40,004 nucleotides of DNA from UBA668 sp040081465 (GCA_040081465.1 JBEBGL010000020.1:1-40004), one strand, 5' to 3'. Numbered from the stretch's first letter, positions 24,441 to 31,945 are shown. Notes: generated by a model from the letters alone, not told the origin. Made by a program: numbers and translations.

Positions 24441-24509
24441 TCGAGTGTTTGCTGCATCCGAAGGGGGTGTCGAATGTTTCCTGCCCGTGTGCAGGCACGA
24501 AACACTCGA
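24441..24509. repeat. Competing inverted repeats between etfA and next gene
   Basis: TCGAGTGTTT (24441-24450) and the near copy TCGAATGTTT (24470-24479) can each pair with AAACACTCGA (24500-24509). Only one of the two hairpins can form at a time. The inner version also has a CCTGC/GCAGG stem and acts best on the minus strand, where it could terminate the opposing operon. Confidence 0.55.
24470..24509 (-). terminator. Hairpin terminator of the minus-strand operon
   Basis: On the minus strand, 12 bases after the stop codon at 24522, TCGAGTGTTT pairs with AAACATTCGA (one G-U), continuing after a small bulge into CCTGC/GCAGG with loop ACACGG. No T-run follows, so it may act through another mechanism or only stabilise the 3' end. 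Confidence 0.4.
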
Positions 24510-24521
24510 CGCCTCCCAAAC

Positions 24522-25493
24522 TCAGACGGAGTCGTGGGCTTTGATTGCCCAGGCGTAGTTCTCGTCTTTGTCTTCTACCGCTAGTTGCAACGTCCAGCCC
24601 GTCGGCTGATCGTCACCCTTCCACCAGAACCAAACGAGTTCGTCGGCGACTGCGTGCAGCTGGCCGGGTTGCACCGGCCATTCGTCGAGCAGGTCGCCTA
24701 GCGCGGCTAGCAACCACCATGCTCCGAACCTTCCGGCCGCTGCGCCGCGGCGCTTTCCGTGTGCGCCGCCGCTTGCTCCTGCCCATGCCATCCATGCGAG
24801 CGCTTCAGCCGCCGTCAACTCAGCGAGCTTGGGCTTGTCGACCCCCAGTGCAGCTACCGACGTTGCCGCGTCGCCCTCGACGCACACGACTTCTACCTTG
24901 CCGTCGCTCGCTGCTGTCCACGTATCGAGCAGTTGCCGTACAGCAAGCGTCACCGATACATCGTCGACGCGTGTGATCTTCGACTTCGGCTTCACTACGC
25001 GGAACTCAGTCGGAAGTGCTGGCGCTGGCGCGTCGACTCCTTCGTCGGAATACGTCGCCAACGAATACTCGGGCTCCCACTTCTGAATCTCGAACGGGAT
25101 ATCCAGCGGGTTGGGTGCGTCCTCCGGAATCGTCTCGCCGCGCAACGCACGCTCATGCGCGACGAATCCAGCGCGCGGACTGCGATCGAGGTGGGGACTC
25201 AGTGCTTCGTATGTGTGGTGTTGCGCAGCCACTTCGGTGAGCGGACCAATCGTGAAGCGACCGCTCGATTCGTCGAGCATCGTCGCGGCCCATTCCTCTG
25301 GTGCCCAGAGCGCTAACCGATATTCGGCCAACGTCGCTGCTGGCCACAACTGGCGACCCGTCAGCACTGCCTCGCGCGAACGATTACGCAGGTCGGCCAG
25401 CTCTTCCCACTGCTTGCCCGCACACATCGAGTCGACCATGCGCACGAGGCCATCGAGGTCGGCACGCTGCACTAAGTCGCTGACGCTCTCCAT
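24522..25493 (-). CDS. Unrecognised protein coupled to TIGR03843 gene
   Basis: I do not recognise this 323-residue protein. It is soluble, with no signal or membrane helix. The first 130 residues look helical (DLVQRADLDGLVRMVDSM; TLAEYRLALWAPEEW). The last 110 residues include a Gly/Arg-rich stretch (GASGGAHGKRRGAAAGRFGAW) and a Trp-rich end (ELVWFWWKGDDQPTGW), which look like a conserved domain. The ATG overlaps the TAA of the upstream TIGR03843 gene (TAATG), implying translational coupling and a role with that conserved actinobacterial set. A longer start at 25562 is not supported. Confidence 0.7.
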   Translation of the reverse strand: MESVSDLVQRADLDGLVRMVDSMCAGKQWEELADLRNRSREAVLTGRQLWPAATLAEYRLALWAPEEWAATMLDESSGRFTIGPLTEVAAQHHTYEALSPHLDRSPRAGFVAHERALRGETIPEDAPNPLDIPFEIQKWEPEYSLATYSDEGVDAPAPALPTEFRVVKPKSKITRVDDVSVTLAVRQLLDTWTAASDGKVEVVCVEGDAATSVAALGVDKPKLAELTAAEALAWMAWAGASGGAHGKRRGAAAGRFGAWWLLAALGDLLDEWPVQPGQLHAVADELVWFWWKGDDQPTGWTLQLAVEDKDENYAWAIKAHDSV

Positions 25494-26194
25494 TACACGA
25501 GGGGCCAGGGGTAACGGCGACCGCTCTGGTCGACAGGGAACTCGCGATGATCGACTATCCACTGCGCGCGTTCCTGCACGGCCACCACTTCATCATCGGC
25601 GAGTAGCGCGGAAATGTCGAGCGGAACACTCTTCGCGATACGACCAGCAGCGGCGACAAGATCGTCGGGAATCGGCTCTCCGCCGAACTCCCACACCACA
25701 GTGCGAAGTTTGAAGTCGGCTCCGAAACAGAGACCATGATCGATTCCCCACAAGTGATCCTGCGCGTCGATCAACACATGGCCGCTCTTGCGATCGGTGT
25801 TGTTGGCGATCAGATCGAACGCGGCCACCTGCCGAAGTTGCGCGTGCAAGTGAATGTGCTGCTCGAAGATGGTGAAGTAGTGCTGCTGGTGGTCGGCGTT
25901 AACGAACCACTGCAGGCTGCCCTCGCCCAGCGGGCCATCGCGGATGATCGTCGGCGGAACCAGATCAATGCCCATCGCCTCGCTCAGTCGGTAGGCGGCG
26001 AGTTCACGGCGATGCAGGCCGGGCTCGAAGTCCCACAGCGGTCGCTCGCCGCGCACCGGTTTGTAGATCGCTTGCCCGACTGCCTCGCCGTTGCACGTCA
26101 GGTTCACCAGATACGTGGCGTTGCTGCTCCACGGCATGCGACCTTGGATGTCGAGTTCGGCGTTTGCCAGCAGCGCTAGTTCATGCGCGGGCAT
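25493..26194 (-). CDS. TIGR03843 (SCO1664-like) kinase-fold protein
   Basis: The 233-residue protein matches what I recall of the actinobacterial TIGR03843/SCO1664 family. Kinase-like features are K45 in the AIYKPVRGE strand, then DLIANNTDRKSGHVLI (127-142) and GIDHGLCFG (150-158). This resembles the catalytic and metal loops of PI3/4-kinase- or HipA-like enzymes, so it may phosphorylate a small molecule or protein, but no substrate is known. It overlaps the DUF3090 gene by 19 bases. ATG 26194 was chosen because the frame further upstream is a shadow of that gene. Confidence 0.8.
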   Translation of the reverse strand: MPAHELALLANAELDIQGRMPWSSNATYLVNLTCNGEAVGQAIYKPVRGERPLWDFEPGLHRRELAAYRLSEAMGIDLVPPTIIRDGPLGEGSLQWFVNADHQQHYFTIFEQHIHLHAQLRQVAAFDLIANNTDRKSGHVLIDAQDHLWGIDHGLCFGADFKLRTVVWEFGGEPIPDDLVAAAGRIAKSVPLDISALLADDEVVAVQERAQWIVDHREFPVDQSGRRYPWPLV

Positions 26195-26733
26195 GAATGA
26201 CCGTCGGGGTTGATCGGATGACCGCACCACCGACACGGCGGGCGGCCAGCAGCGACCACCGAATCGGCGTGATCGCAAAAAGCGGCAGCTTGGCTACGGC
26301 TGAGGAACAGGCGCACGTGACCGCGGTCAGGATCGTCGGTCAGTCGCCGCAATCGCTCGACGGGATCAGTGCCATCATCGTCGGCTTCTGTCGGGTCGCT
26401 CTCGATGTCGGTCTCGATCAACTCCTCCAGTTGCACCAGTAGCCGATCGTTCTCGCGGTCGTAGCCCAGTCCGACAGGCCCAAGCACGAAAGCGGCTTCG
26501 GCAGGCATCTCGAGTTCGAGTGCAGCCGCGGCCGGCTTGTCGGACGGATCGGGTAGATCGACAAGTACGCGGCGGAGATAATCGGCGATCGCACCTGCCT
26601 GGCGCTTCTCGCACTTGATCGTTACCGACGTCGCACCGCGACGGGCCTGCAGCAAGAACAGACGGGCACCCGGTTCGCCGAGCGCGCCAACAGTAAACGC
26701 ATCAACTTCATCGAAGTCGAAGTACACGCTCAT
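26176..26733 (-). CDS. DUF3090 protein
   Basis: The 185-residue protein matches the actinobacterial DUF3090/TIGR03847 family: an acidic beta-rich body (LFLLQARRGATSVTIKCEKRQ) and a C-terminal zinc-knuckle-like end C167-x2-C170 plus C181 (CRWCGHPINPDGHSCPRMN). In other actinomycetes it sits with TIGR03843 and the MSMEG_4193-type phosphatase, often near mshC. That order holds here, although mshC is not present. Function is unknown. It lies 10 bases downstream of the phosphatase gene. Confidence 0.87.
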   Translation of the reverse strand: MSVYFDFDEVDAFTVGALGEPGARLFLLQARRGATSVTIKCEKRQAGAIADYLRRVLVDLPDPSDKPAAAALELEMPAEAAFVLGPVGLGYDRENDRLLVQLEELIETDIESDPTEADDDGTDPVERLRRLTDDPDRGHVRLFLSRSQAAAFCDHADSVVAAGRPPCRWCGHPINPDGHSCPRMN

Positions 26734-26743
26734 GCCAGGACCT

Positions 26744-27418
26744 TCACGATGGCCGCAGTTCTGCGAGTGATCCGCCAGTCGAGTTGACGGTCAGCACGGC
26801 CGGCGCGCCCATGCCATACGCAATCGCCGTGATGGAGCAGGTACTGATCACGATGCGTTGGAACAAGTCGATGTGCGTGCCCAAGGCGTGTGCGACTGCT
26901 GCCTTGATCGGATCAGCGTGCGACACACAAACCACTACGCCGCCGACGTGAGCGGCGCGCACTCGATCGAGTGCGCCGACGATGCGGTTCTGCATGGCCG
27001 TGAAGCTCTCACCACCTGGAAACGTGAACGTGCTCGGCGCGCGCTGCACCGTGTTCCACTCGGGAAGTTTCATTAGCGCCTTGAGCTCGGCACCAGTCCA
27101 GTCGCCGAAGTCGCACTCCAACAATCCCTTGTCGATCTGCACGCGCAACTTGCGAGCGGCGGCAATCGGTGCAGCCGTCTCGCGTGCCCGCTCGAGCGGA
27201 CTGGCGTAGATGGCATCGACCTTGTCGAGTTGCGCAATCCGTTCGGCGGCGCGCTTTGCCTGCGCCTGCCCTTCATCAGAGAGGTGCAGACCCGCCGCGC
27301 GACCCGGCAAGAGCTTGCCGGTCGTCGGCGTCAGGCCGTGGCGAACGAGCAGGATGATGGTCGGCGCCGGGTGCTTCTTTGCCGCAGCCTTGGACTGAGA
27401 GGGTTTCGTTCGCGCCAT
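26744..27418 (-). CDS. Histidine phosphatase, MSMEG_4193-like
   Basis: The 224-residue protein belongs to the phosphoglycerate mutase-like superfamily. After a Lys/Ala-rich leader (MARTKPSQSKAAAKK) comes the catalytic RHGLTPTTG, then SPLERARETA, the acid in LLECDFGDW, and the second histidine in VCVSHADPIK. These are the hallmarks of the actinobacterial MSMEG_4193-type (TIGR03848) group that partners DUF3090. Substrate is unknown. It is the first gene of the four-gene minus-strand unit. Confidence 0.87.
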   Translation of the reverse strand: MARTKPSQSKAAAKKHPAPTIILLVRHGLTPTTGKLLPGRAAGLHLSDEGQAQAKRAAERIAQLDKVDAIYASPLERARETAAPIAAARKLRVQIDKGLLECDFGDWTGAELKALMKLPEWNTVQRAPSTFTFPGGESFTAMQNRIVGALDRVRAAHVGGVVVCVSHADPIKAAVAHALGTHIDLFQRIVISTCSITAIAYGMGAPAVLTVNSTGGSLAELRPS

Positions 27419-27437
27419 TGCAACTCGGAAACCTACT

Positions 27438-28112
27438 GTGCCTGCCGTGGATTCGCCCGCTCGCTTGCACGCCGAAGTGTGTGACTGTCGGCTCTGTCCG
27501 CGCTTGGTGGAGTGGCGCGAGGAAGTCGCCGTAACCAAACGGGCGTCGTATCGCGACGAGGTGTATTGGGGCAGGGGAGTGCCCGGATTCGGCGACCCCG
27601 CGGCGAAGATCTTGGTGCTCGGACTGGCGCCGGCGGCGCACGGCGCCAACCGCACCGGCAGAGTGTTTACGGGAGATCGATCGGGCGACTGGCTGTTTCG
27701 AGCGATGCACCGTGCCGGCCTCGCCAGCCAGCCAACGTCGGTGAGCGTGGACGACGGATTGAGGTTGCGCGGCGCGTGGGTGACCGCGGCCGTGAAATGC
27801 GCGCCGCCAGACAACAAACCATTGCCAGAAGAGCGCGTGAATTGCCGACCGTTTCTACAGCGCGAGTTGGCGCTGCTGACGAACGTCAAGGTCGTGGTGT
27901 GTCTCGGTGCGTTCGCGTTCGCCGCTGCTTGCGACGAGTTCGGTGTGCGACCCCGACCGAAGTTCGGTCACGCGGCGAGTTACATCGCCCACAACGGGCT
28001 GACGCTGCTGTGTTCGTTTCATCCGAGCCAGCAGAACACGTTCACCGGGCGACTCACCGAGCCAATGCTCGACGATGTGTTCAGGCGCGCGGTCGAGCTT
28101 TCTGGCCCCTAG
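27438..28112 (+). CDS. Uracil-DNA glycosylase, family 5 (UdgB)
   Basis: UdgB excises uracil and other deaminated bases from DNA. The 224-residue protein has four cysteines that fit a [4Fe-4S] site (C17, C20, C121, C136), motif A LGLAPAAHGANRTGR (about 61-75) with FTGD following, and motif B SFHPSQQNTFTGRLT near 193-207. These match family 5 rather than the family 4 GEAPG type. The GTG start is close to the divergent phosphatase start, leaving a 19-base spacer. It overlaps the opposing EVE gene by 32 bases. Confidence 0.92.
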   Translation: MPAVDSPARLHAEVCDCRLCPRLVEWREEVAVTKRASYRDEVYWGRGVPGFGDPAAKILVLGLAPAAHGANRTGRVFTGDRSGDWLFRAMHRAGLASQPTSVSVDDGLRLRGAWVTAAVKCAPPDNKPLPEERVNCRPFLQRELALLTNVKVVVCLGAFAFAAACDEFGVRPRPKFGHAASYIAHNGLTLLCSFHPSQQNTFTGRLTEPMLDDVFRRAVELSGP

Positions 28113-28551
28113 CCACGATCGCCTTAAATTCGCCCGGCGTTAGCGGCATGACCGAAAGTCTGTTGCCCTTCGCAAGCAGGCGGCAGTCGATCAACTCTGG
28201 AATCGAACGCAGTTCCTCGAGCGAAATGAAGTTCAACTTCTTGACGGGTGCGACGGTCACGAGATCCCATCGAGGCTCCGCTCGCTTCGACCCGGCGTCG
28301 AAGTACTTGCTCTTCGGGTCGAACTGACTCATGTCGGGTTCGGCGGTCTTGATCACCTTGCACACACCGGCGACTCCGGGTGGTGTTGCTTGCGAGTGGT
28401 AGAAGATCGCCTGATCGCCAACCTTCATCTCGCGCATGAAGTTGCGCGCCATGTAGTTGCGCACGCCATCCCAACCCTCGCTGCCCTTGCGAGCAAGGTC
28501 GTCGTACGAGAAGACGTCGGGTTCAGACTTGAACAACCAATGGGCAGCCAC
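28081..28551 (-). CDS. EVE domain protein
   Basis: The 156-residue protein begins WLFKSEPDVFSYDDLARKG and has WDGVRNYMARNFMREMKVGDQAIFYHSQ, the standard EVE (PUA-like) fold, which binds modified bases in DNA or RNA. The GTG at 28551 was chosen as it directly precedes the domain. It is downstream of azlCD on the same strand with an 11-base gap. Its 3' end overlaps the uracil glycosylase gene tail to tail. Confidence 0.9.
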   Translation of the reverse strand: MAAHWLFKSEPDVFSYDDLARKGSEGWDGVRNYMARNFMREMKVGDQAIFYHSQATPPGVAGVCKVIKTAEPDMSQFDPKSKYFDAGSKRAEPRWDLVTVAPVKKLNFISLEELRSIPELIDCRLLAKGNRLSVMPLTPGEFKAIVARGQKARPRA

Positions 28552-28562
28552 GAATCGCGAGA

Positions 28563-28898
28563 TTACGCCCAGAGGCGGAGCACGGTGAAAACCGTCATGC
28601 CAACGGCGATCATCGCGACCATGTTGCGCGTCTTTACGAACACTGCGGCGGACGCGATAAGTGCCCACCATTGGTAGTTGCGAAAGGTGAGGAACGGTTC
28701 GTGATCGCGCGTCAGAACGCCCTGCGCAATGATCGCTGTGAGTGCACACGCTGGCGCATAGCGCAGAGCGCGCTCGACTTGCGCGGGCAGCGCATAGCGA
28801 GCAGGCAACATGAAGAAACTGCCCCGTGTGACGAGGGTTGCGACCGTCAGACCTGCGAACGCGGCCAATAGGTAACCCCAGTCATGAAAGTGGTTCAC
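28563..28898 (-). CDS. azlD: AzlD family branched-chain amino acid export subunit
   Basis: The 111-residue protein has four membrane helices and the AzlD features TLVTRGSFFMLPAR and ALRYAPACALTAI. Together with AzlC it forms an exporter of branched-chain amino acids or analogues. GTG 28898 is favoured over 28934 because it gives a GTGA overlap with the azlC stop, a typical coupled arrangement. Confidence 0.88.
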   Translation of the reverse strand: MNHFHDWGYLLAAFAGLTVATLVTRGSFFMLPARYALPAQVERALRYAPACALTAIIAQGVLTRDHEPFLTFRNYQWWALIASAAVFVKTRNMVAMIAVGMTVFTVLRLWA

Positions 28899-29641
28899 GC
28901 GCGACTCGCTGGTGGCTCGTGTCGATCGCGCCATGCTTCACCGAGCAGTGCGACCGTGACGCCGACTAGTACGGCGAGTAGCAGGCCGAGCCGCATCGGC
29001 AGACGGACGGTAGCAACCGCGACAGCAGCCGTGCTGACAATGCCGGCGACGGCCGGGAGCCGCTGCACCATCGGGATCAGCACCGCCGCAAGCGCGAGGT
29101 ACGCCGCTAGTTCGAAACCCCAGTCGGTTGGCATCAGGCCGCCGACGAGAAAGCCGACGACTGAACCCGCTTGCCACACAAGCCAGTTGAGGGCATTGAG
29201 GCCGTAGAAGTAGCCCCACTGTTCCGGGTTGCCGTGATGATCTGCATTCGCGAACTTGCGCGAGAACAGTGCGAACCCAAGATCGCCGTTCAGGTACGAC
29301 GCGAGCAAGCGTTGCGGCCAGGGAAGGTGCATGAAGGAACGCCGCGACGCTGCCGCAAAAATGACGAAGCGCAGGTTCACCAGTAGCGCCGTCGCCCACA
29401 CGATCGGAAGTGGCGTACCGGTCGCGAGCAAAGGCATCACGGCGAGTTGCGCCGATCCGGCGAACACCGTGAACGTCATCAGCAGCGCCGCCGGAATGGT
29501 GATGCCTGCGTTCACCATCGCGACGCCTGTCACGATGCCCCACACCGTGATGGCGGGTGTCAGCGGCGCCATCGCCTTGATGCCAGCGCGATACGCGGCG
29601 TGGTCGATCGGCGGCAACAAATTGAACATTCGAACCATCAT
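28895..29641 (-). CDS. azlC: AzlC family permease
   Basis: The 248-residue membrane protein has about seven helices with AzlC landmarks: GIKAMAPLTPAITVWGIVTGVA at the start, FAGSAQLAVMPLLATGTPLP and LVNLRFVIFAAASRR. It forms the large half of the AzlCD exporter. Start ATG may be 29641 or 29638 in a row of two; neither has a clear Shine-Dalgarno. It is divergent from the MFS gene with a 24-base spacer. Confidence 0.88.
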   Translation of the reverse strand: MMVRMFNLLPPIDHAAYRAGIKAMAPLTPAITVWGIVTGVAMVNAGITIPAALLMTFTVFAGSAQLAVMPLLATGTPLPIVWATALLVNLRFVIFAAASRRSFMHLPWPQRLLASYLNGDLGFALFSRKFANADHHGNPEQWGYFYGLNALNWLVWQAGSVVGFLVGGLMPTDWGFELAAYLALAAVLIPMVQRLPAVAGIVSTAAVAVATVRLPMRLGLLLAVLVGVTVALLGEAWRDRHEPPASRA

Positions 29642-29651
29642 GCCGCGTATG

Positions 29652-29657
29652 TAAGGT
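29652..29657 (+). promoter_or_regulatory. Putative -10 box of the MFS gene
   Basis: TAAGGT ends 8 bases before the GTG at 29666. The AAGG could instead be a Shine-Dalgarno at 9-base spacing, so the reading is ambiguous. Confidence 0.3.
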
Positions 29658-29665
29658 TTTCGACC

Positions 29666-31045
29666 GTGACCCGTGAACGAACTCGTCTTGGAAGTAGCTA
29701 TCGCAAGCTGTACATCTCGACTGCTATCTCCAACGTCGGCGACGGTATGTCGACGATTGCTTATCCGTGGCTAGCGACGGCTATCACACGTAATCCGTTG
29801 CTCATTGCCCTCGTCACTGCCGCCCAACGGTTGCCGTGGTTGGTCTTCACGTTGCCAGCGGGTGTGATTACCGATCGCGTCGATCGGCGTAAGGCGATGG
29901 TGCTGATGGACGTCATTCGCGGCGCGCTTACCGTCGTTGTTGCCCTTGCTGTGCTCTCTGAACAAGGCACGCTGCCGGCACCCGACGAGCTCGAAAACGT
30001 GACTGGTACTCGCGGGGGCTTGTATCTCGTGTTGCTGTTAGCCACATTGCTTCTGGGCTGCGCCGAGGTCATGCGTGACAACTGCGGCCAAACGCTGATG
30101 CCATCGATCGTGGAACACAAGCACCTTGAGAAGGCAAACGGACGCATGTGGAGCATGGAGTCCATTGCGAACACCTTCGTCGGCCCACCGCTTGGCTCGG
30201 TGTTTCTGCTGATCGCGTTCTCGATGCCGTTCTTTGTCGACGCGGCTACCTTCTTCGCGGCGGCGGCCCTCGTCGCGCTGATCCCCGGCACGTTTCGTGC
30301 AGCGCATCCTGATCGCGTGCCGGGCGAACCGGTGCCCTCGTGGCGTGCAGATCTGAAGGAGGGTGTGCGCTGGCTCTACAACCACAAGCTGTTGTGGTCG
30401 ATGGCGATCATCCTTGGGTTGATGAACATGGCGTCGATGATCAGTGGTTCGATGTTCGTGCTTTTCGCGCAGGATGTGCTTGACATCACGCCGCTCACGT
30501 TCTCGTTCATGTTGTTCGGCTTCGCGATCGGCGCAGTCGTCGGCGGATACACAGCACCGTGGATGTCGAAGAAGCTCGGCAGTGGCACGTGCCTGGCGCT
30601 CACCTTGGGGTCTTCCGCGGTCACGCAAGTTGCAGTGGGGTTCAGTTCTTGGTGGCCGCTCACAGCACTGCTGTTTGCCGTCGGGGTTTTGTTTGGCTCG
30701 ACGTGGAATGTCATCACAGTCAGCCTTCGGCAGTCGATCATTCCGCCGCACCTTCTCGGCCGCGTGAACAGCGTCTACCGCTTCTTTGCCTGGGGCATGA
30801 TGCCGATCGGCGCGATGCTCGGTGGAGTTGTCGTTGCAGTCACACGCACATTCACGAGTCACGAGAATTCGCTGCGCGCAGTGTGGTTCGTCGATGGCGC
30901 GATCTACGCGGTGCTCTTCCTTGTGGGACGACGACTGCTAACAACCGAACGACTCGAAGCTGCGCGTGCGGCCGGTGTTGCGAGCGCGCCAATGCTCGGC
31001 GAAACCGATTCAGCCGCGACGTCGGTCGACCGCCCCAGCAGCTGA
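29666..31045 (+). CDS. MFS transporter
   Basis: The 459-residue permease has about twelve membrane helices. The N-terminal half shows ISNVGDGMSTIAYPWLA and the loop GVITDRVDRRKAMVLMD, which is the MFS motif A region between helices 2 and 3. The type resembles the actinobacterial enterobactin/drug exporter-like MFS group. Substrate is unknown. The last 36 bases overlap the opposing acyl-CoA-dehydrogenase-like gene. Confidence 0.87.
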   Translation: MTRERTRLGSSYRKLYISTAISNVGDGMSTIAYPWLATAITRNPLLIALVTAAQRLPWLVFTLPAGVITDRVDRRKAMVLMDVIRGALTVVVALAVLSEQGTLPAPDELENVTGTRGGLYLVLLLATLLLGCAEVMRDNCGQTLMPSIVEHKHLEKANGRMWSMESIANTFVGPPLGSVFLLIAFSMPFFVDAATFFAAAALVALIPGTFRAAHPDRVPGEPVPSWRADLKEGVRWLYNHKLLWSMAIILGLMNMASMISGSMFVLFAQDVLDITPLTFSFMLFGFAIGAVVGGYTAPWMSKKLGSGTCLALTLGSSAVTQVAVGFSSWWPLTALLFAVGVLFGSTWNVITVSLRQSIIPPHLLGRVNSVYRFFAWGMMPIGAMLGGVVVAVTRTFTSHENSLRAVWFVDGAIYAVLFLVGRRLLTTERLEAARAAGVASAPMLGETDSAATSVDRPSS

Positions 31046-31852
31046 CGCCTTCGCTAGTGCACGCGCCCGCGCCTCGGCGAGAACATCTCCGACGACGCGC
31101 ACCAGGTTGCCTGCCTTCGTGCCACTCTCCACGTGCACGAGGCCGCGGCGGATCCTGCCGACGAGGCTGCGTTCGTTGAACGGCAGAATCGTCTTGGCCA
31201 GTGTCCATCCGTCGTCGCGATTTCCAAGCACCCGATCGTGCAGCAGTTGAACGTCGCGGAACGTGACTGTTCCACTCGCAAGATCGACTGGATGAAACTC
31301 CAGGTCCATGAGGAACCAGCTCAGTCCATCGCGGCTGACGCTTCCACGAGCGCTGCGCGCGAGGAGGATCGCGTGCGTGGCAGCCAAGTCGGGACACGTC
31401 TTGGTGCCGTTGAGCGTCACGTACTTCCAATCGAATTCGGCTACGCACGCCGTCATCGCAGGGTCGTCGATGCCAGGCTCGTTCATCAGTGCTGTCCACA
31501 GGTTTCGTCCTGTGAGGAGACGAGGGATCACTTCTTCGAACTGTTCCGGCGTCGCGAACTGGCGGATCGCTGCGCCGATCATGCGGATACCCAAACCCAT
31601 CACCGGTGGAGCAATGGCCCCGATATTGGCCAGTTCCTCCTCGATGACTGCCTGGATGGCAGTCGTGGCCGCGAGACCGCCCTGACTGCGCGGCCAAGTC
31701 GGCGCGGTTAGTCCGGCAGCGGCGAGTCGGTCCCACCACTCACCGACGGTGACCTGCACGTCCCAGTTGTTGGCAATCCAGCGCTGCAGTTCGGCGCGGA
31801 ATTCCTCTGGTTCGGCGATGGGCCATCGTGGTCGTTGGCCAGCAAGGTCCAT
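31010..31852 (-). CDS. Acyl-CoA dehydrogenase homologue lacking C-terminal domain
   Basis: The 280-residue protein has the N-terminal helical domain (1-110, with WIANNWDVQVTVGEWWDRLAAAG) and the middle beta domain (115-220, WTALMNEPGIDDPAMT, LNGTKTC) of acyl-CoA dehydrogenases. It ends just after FNERSLVGRI, the start of the C-terminal four-helix bundle. Family members are near 380-400 residues, so most of the FAD/tetramer domain and catalytic base region are missing. It may be a partner subunit or a decayed gene. TACGTT lies 6 bases before the ATG. It is divergent from the formate dehydrogenase operon. Confidence 0.72.
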   Translation of the reverse strand: MDLAGQRPRWPIAEPEEFRAELQRWIANNWDVQVTVGEWWDRLAAAGLTAPTWPRSQGGLAATTAIQAVIEEELANIGAIAPPVMGLGIRMIGAAIRQFATPEQFEEVIPRLLTGRNLWTALMNEPGIDDPAMTACVAEFDWKYVTLNGTKTCPDLAATHAILLARSARGSVSRDGLSWFLMDLEFHPVDLASGTVTFRDVQLLHDRVLGNRDDGWTLAKTILPFNERSLVGRIRRGLVHVESGTKAGNLVRVVGDVLAEARARALAKASAAGAVDRRRG

Positions 31853-31858
31853 ACACAA

Positions 31859-31864
31859 AACGTA
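31859..31864 (-). promoter_or_regulatory. Putative -10 box of the acyl-CoA dehydrogenase-like gene
   Basis: TACGTT on the minus strand lies 6 bases before the ATG at 31852, again a leaderless geometry. Confidence 0.4.
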
Positions 31865-31899
31865 CCGTCAAACGCTTCATCGCTGCTGTCCGCGGGCTA

Positions 31900-31923
31900 T
31901 TCCCGAGACGGTCGTCCCGGGAA
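31900..31923. promoter_or_regulatory. Inverted repeat upstream of the formate dehydrogenase operon
   Basis: TTCCCGAGACG (31900-31910), a 2-base spacer and CGTCCCGGGAA (31913-31923) form an inverted repeat with 10 of 11 positions matched. It sits 8 bases before the -10 box, across the -35 position, as expected of a dimeric regulator operator. It could also be a hairpin in a minus-strand RNA, but that lacks a purpose here. Confidence 0.5.
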
Positions 31924-31931
31924 TTGTGCGT

Positions 31932-31937
31932 TACGAT
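31932..31937 (+). promoter_or_regulatory. Putative -10 box of the formate dehydrogenase operon
   Basis: TACGAT ends 8 bases before the GTG at 31946 and no Shine-Dalgarno is seen, so the operon is probably started by a leaderless message. Confidence 0.45.
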
Positions 31938-31945
31938 GGTTTACC

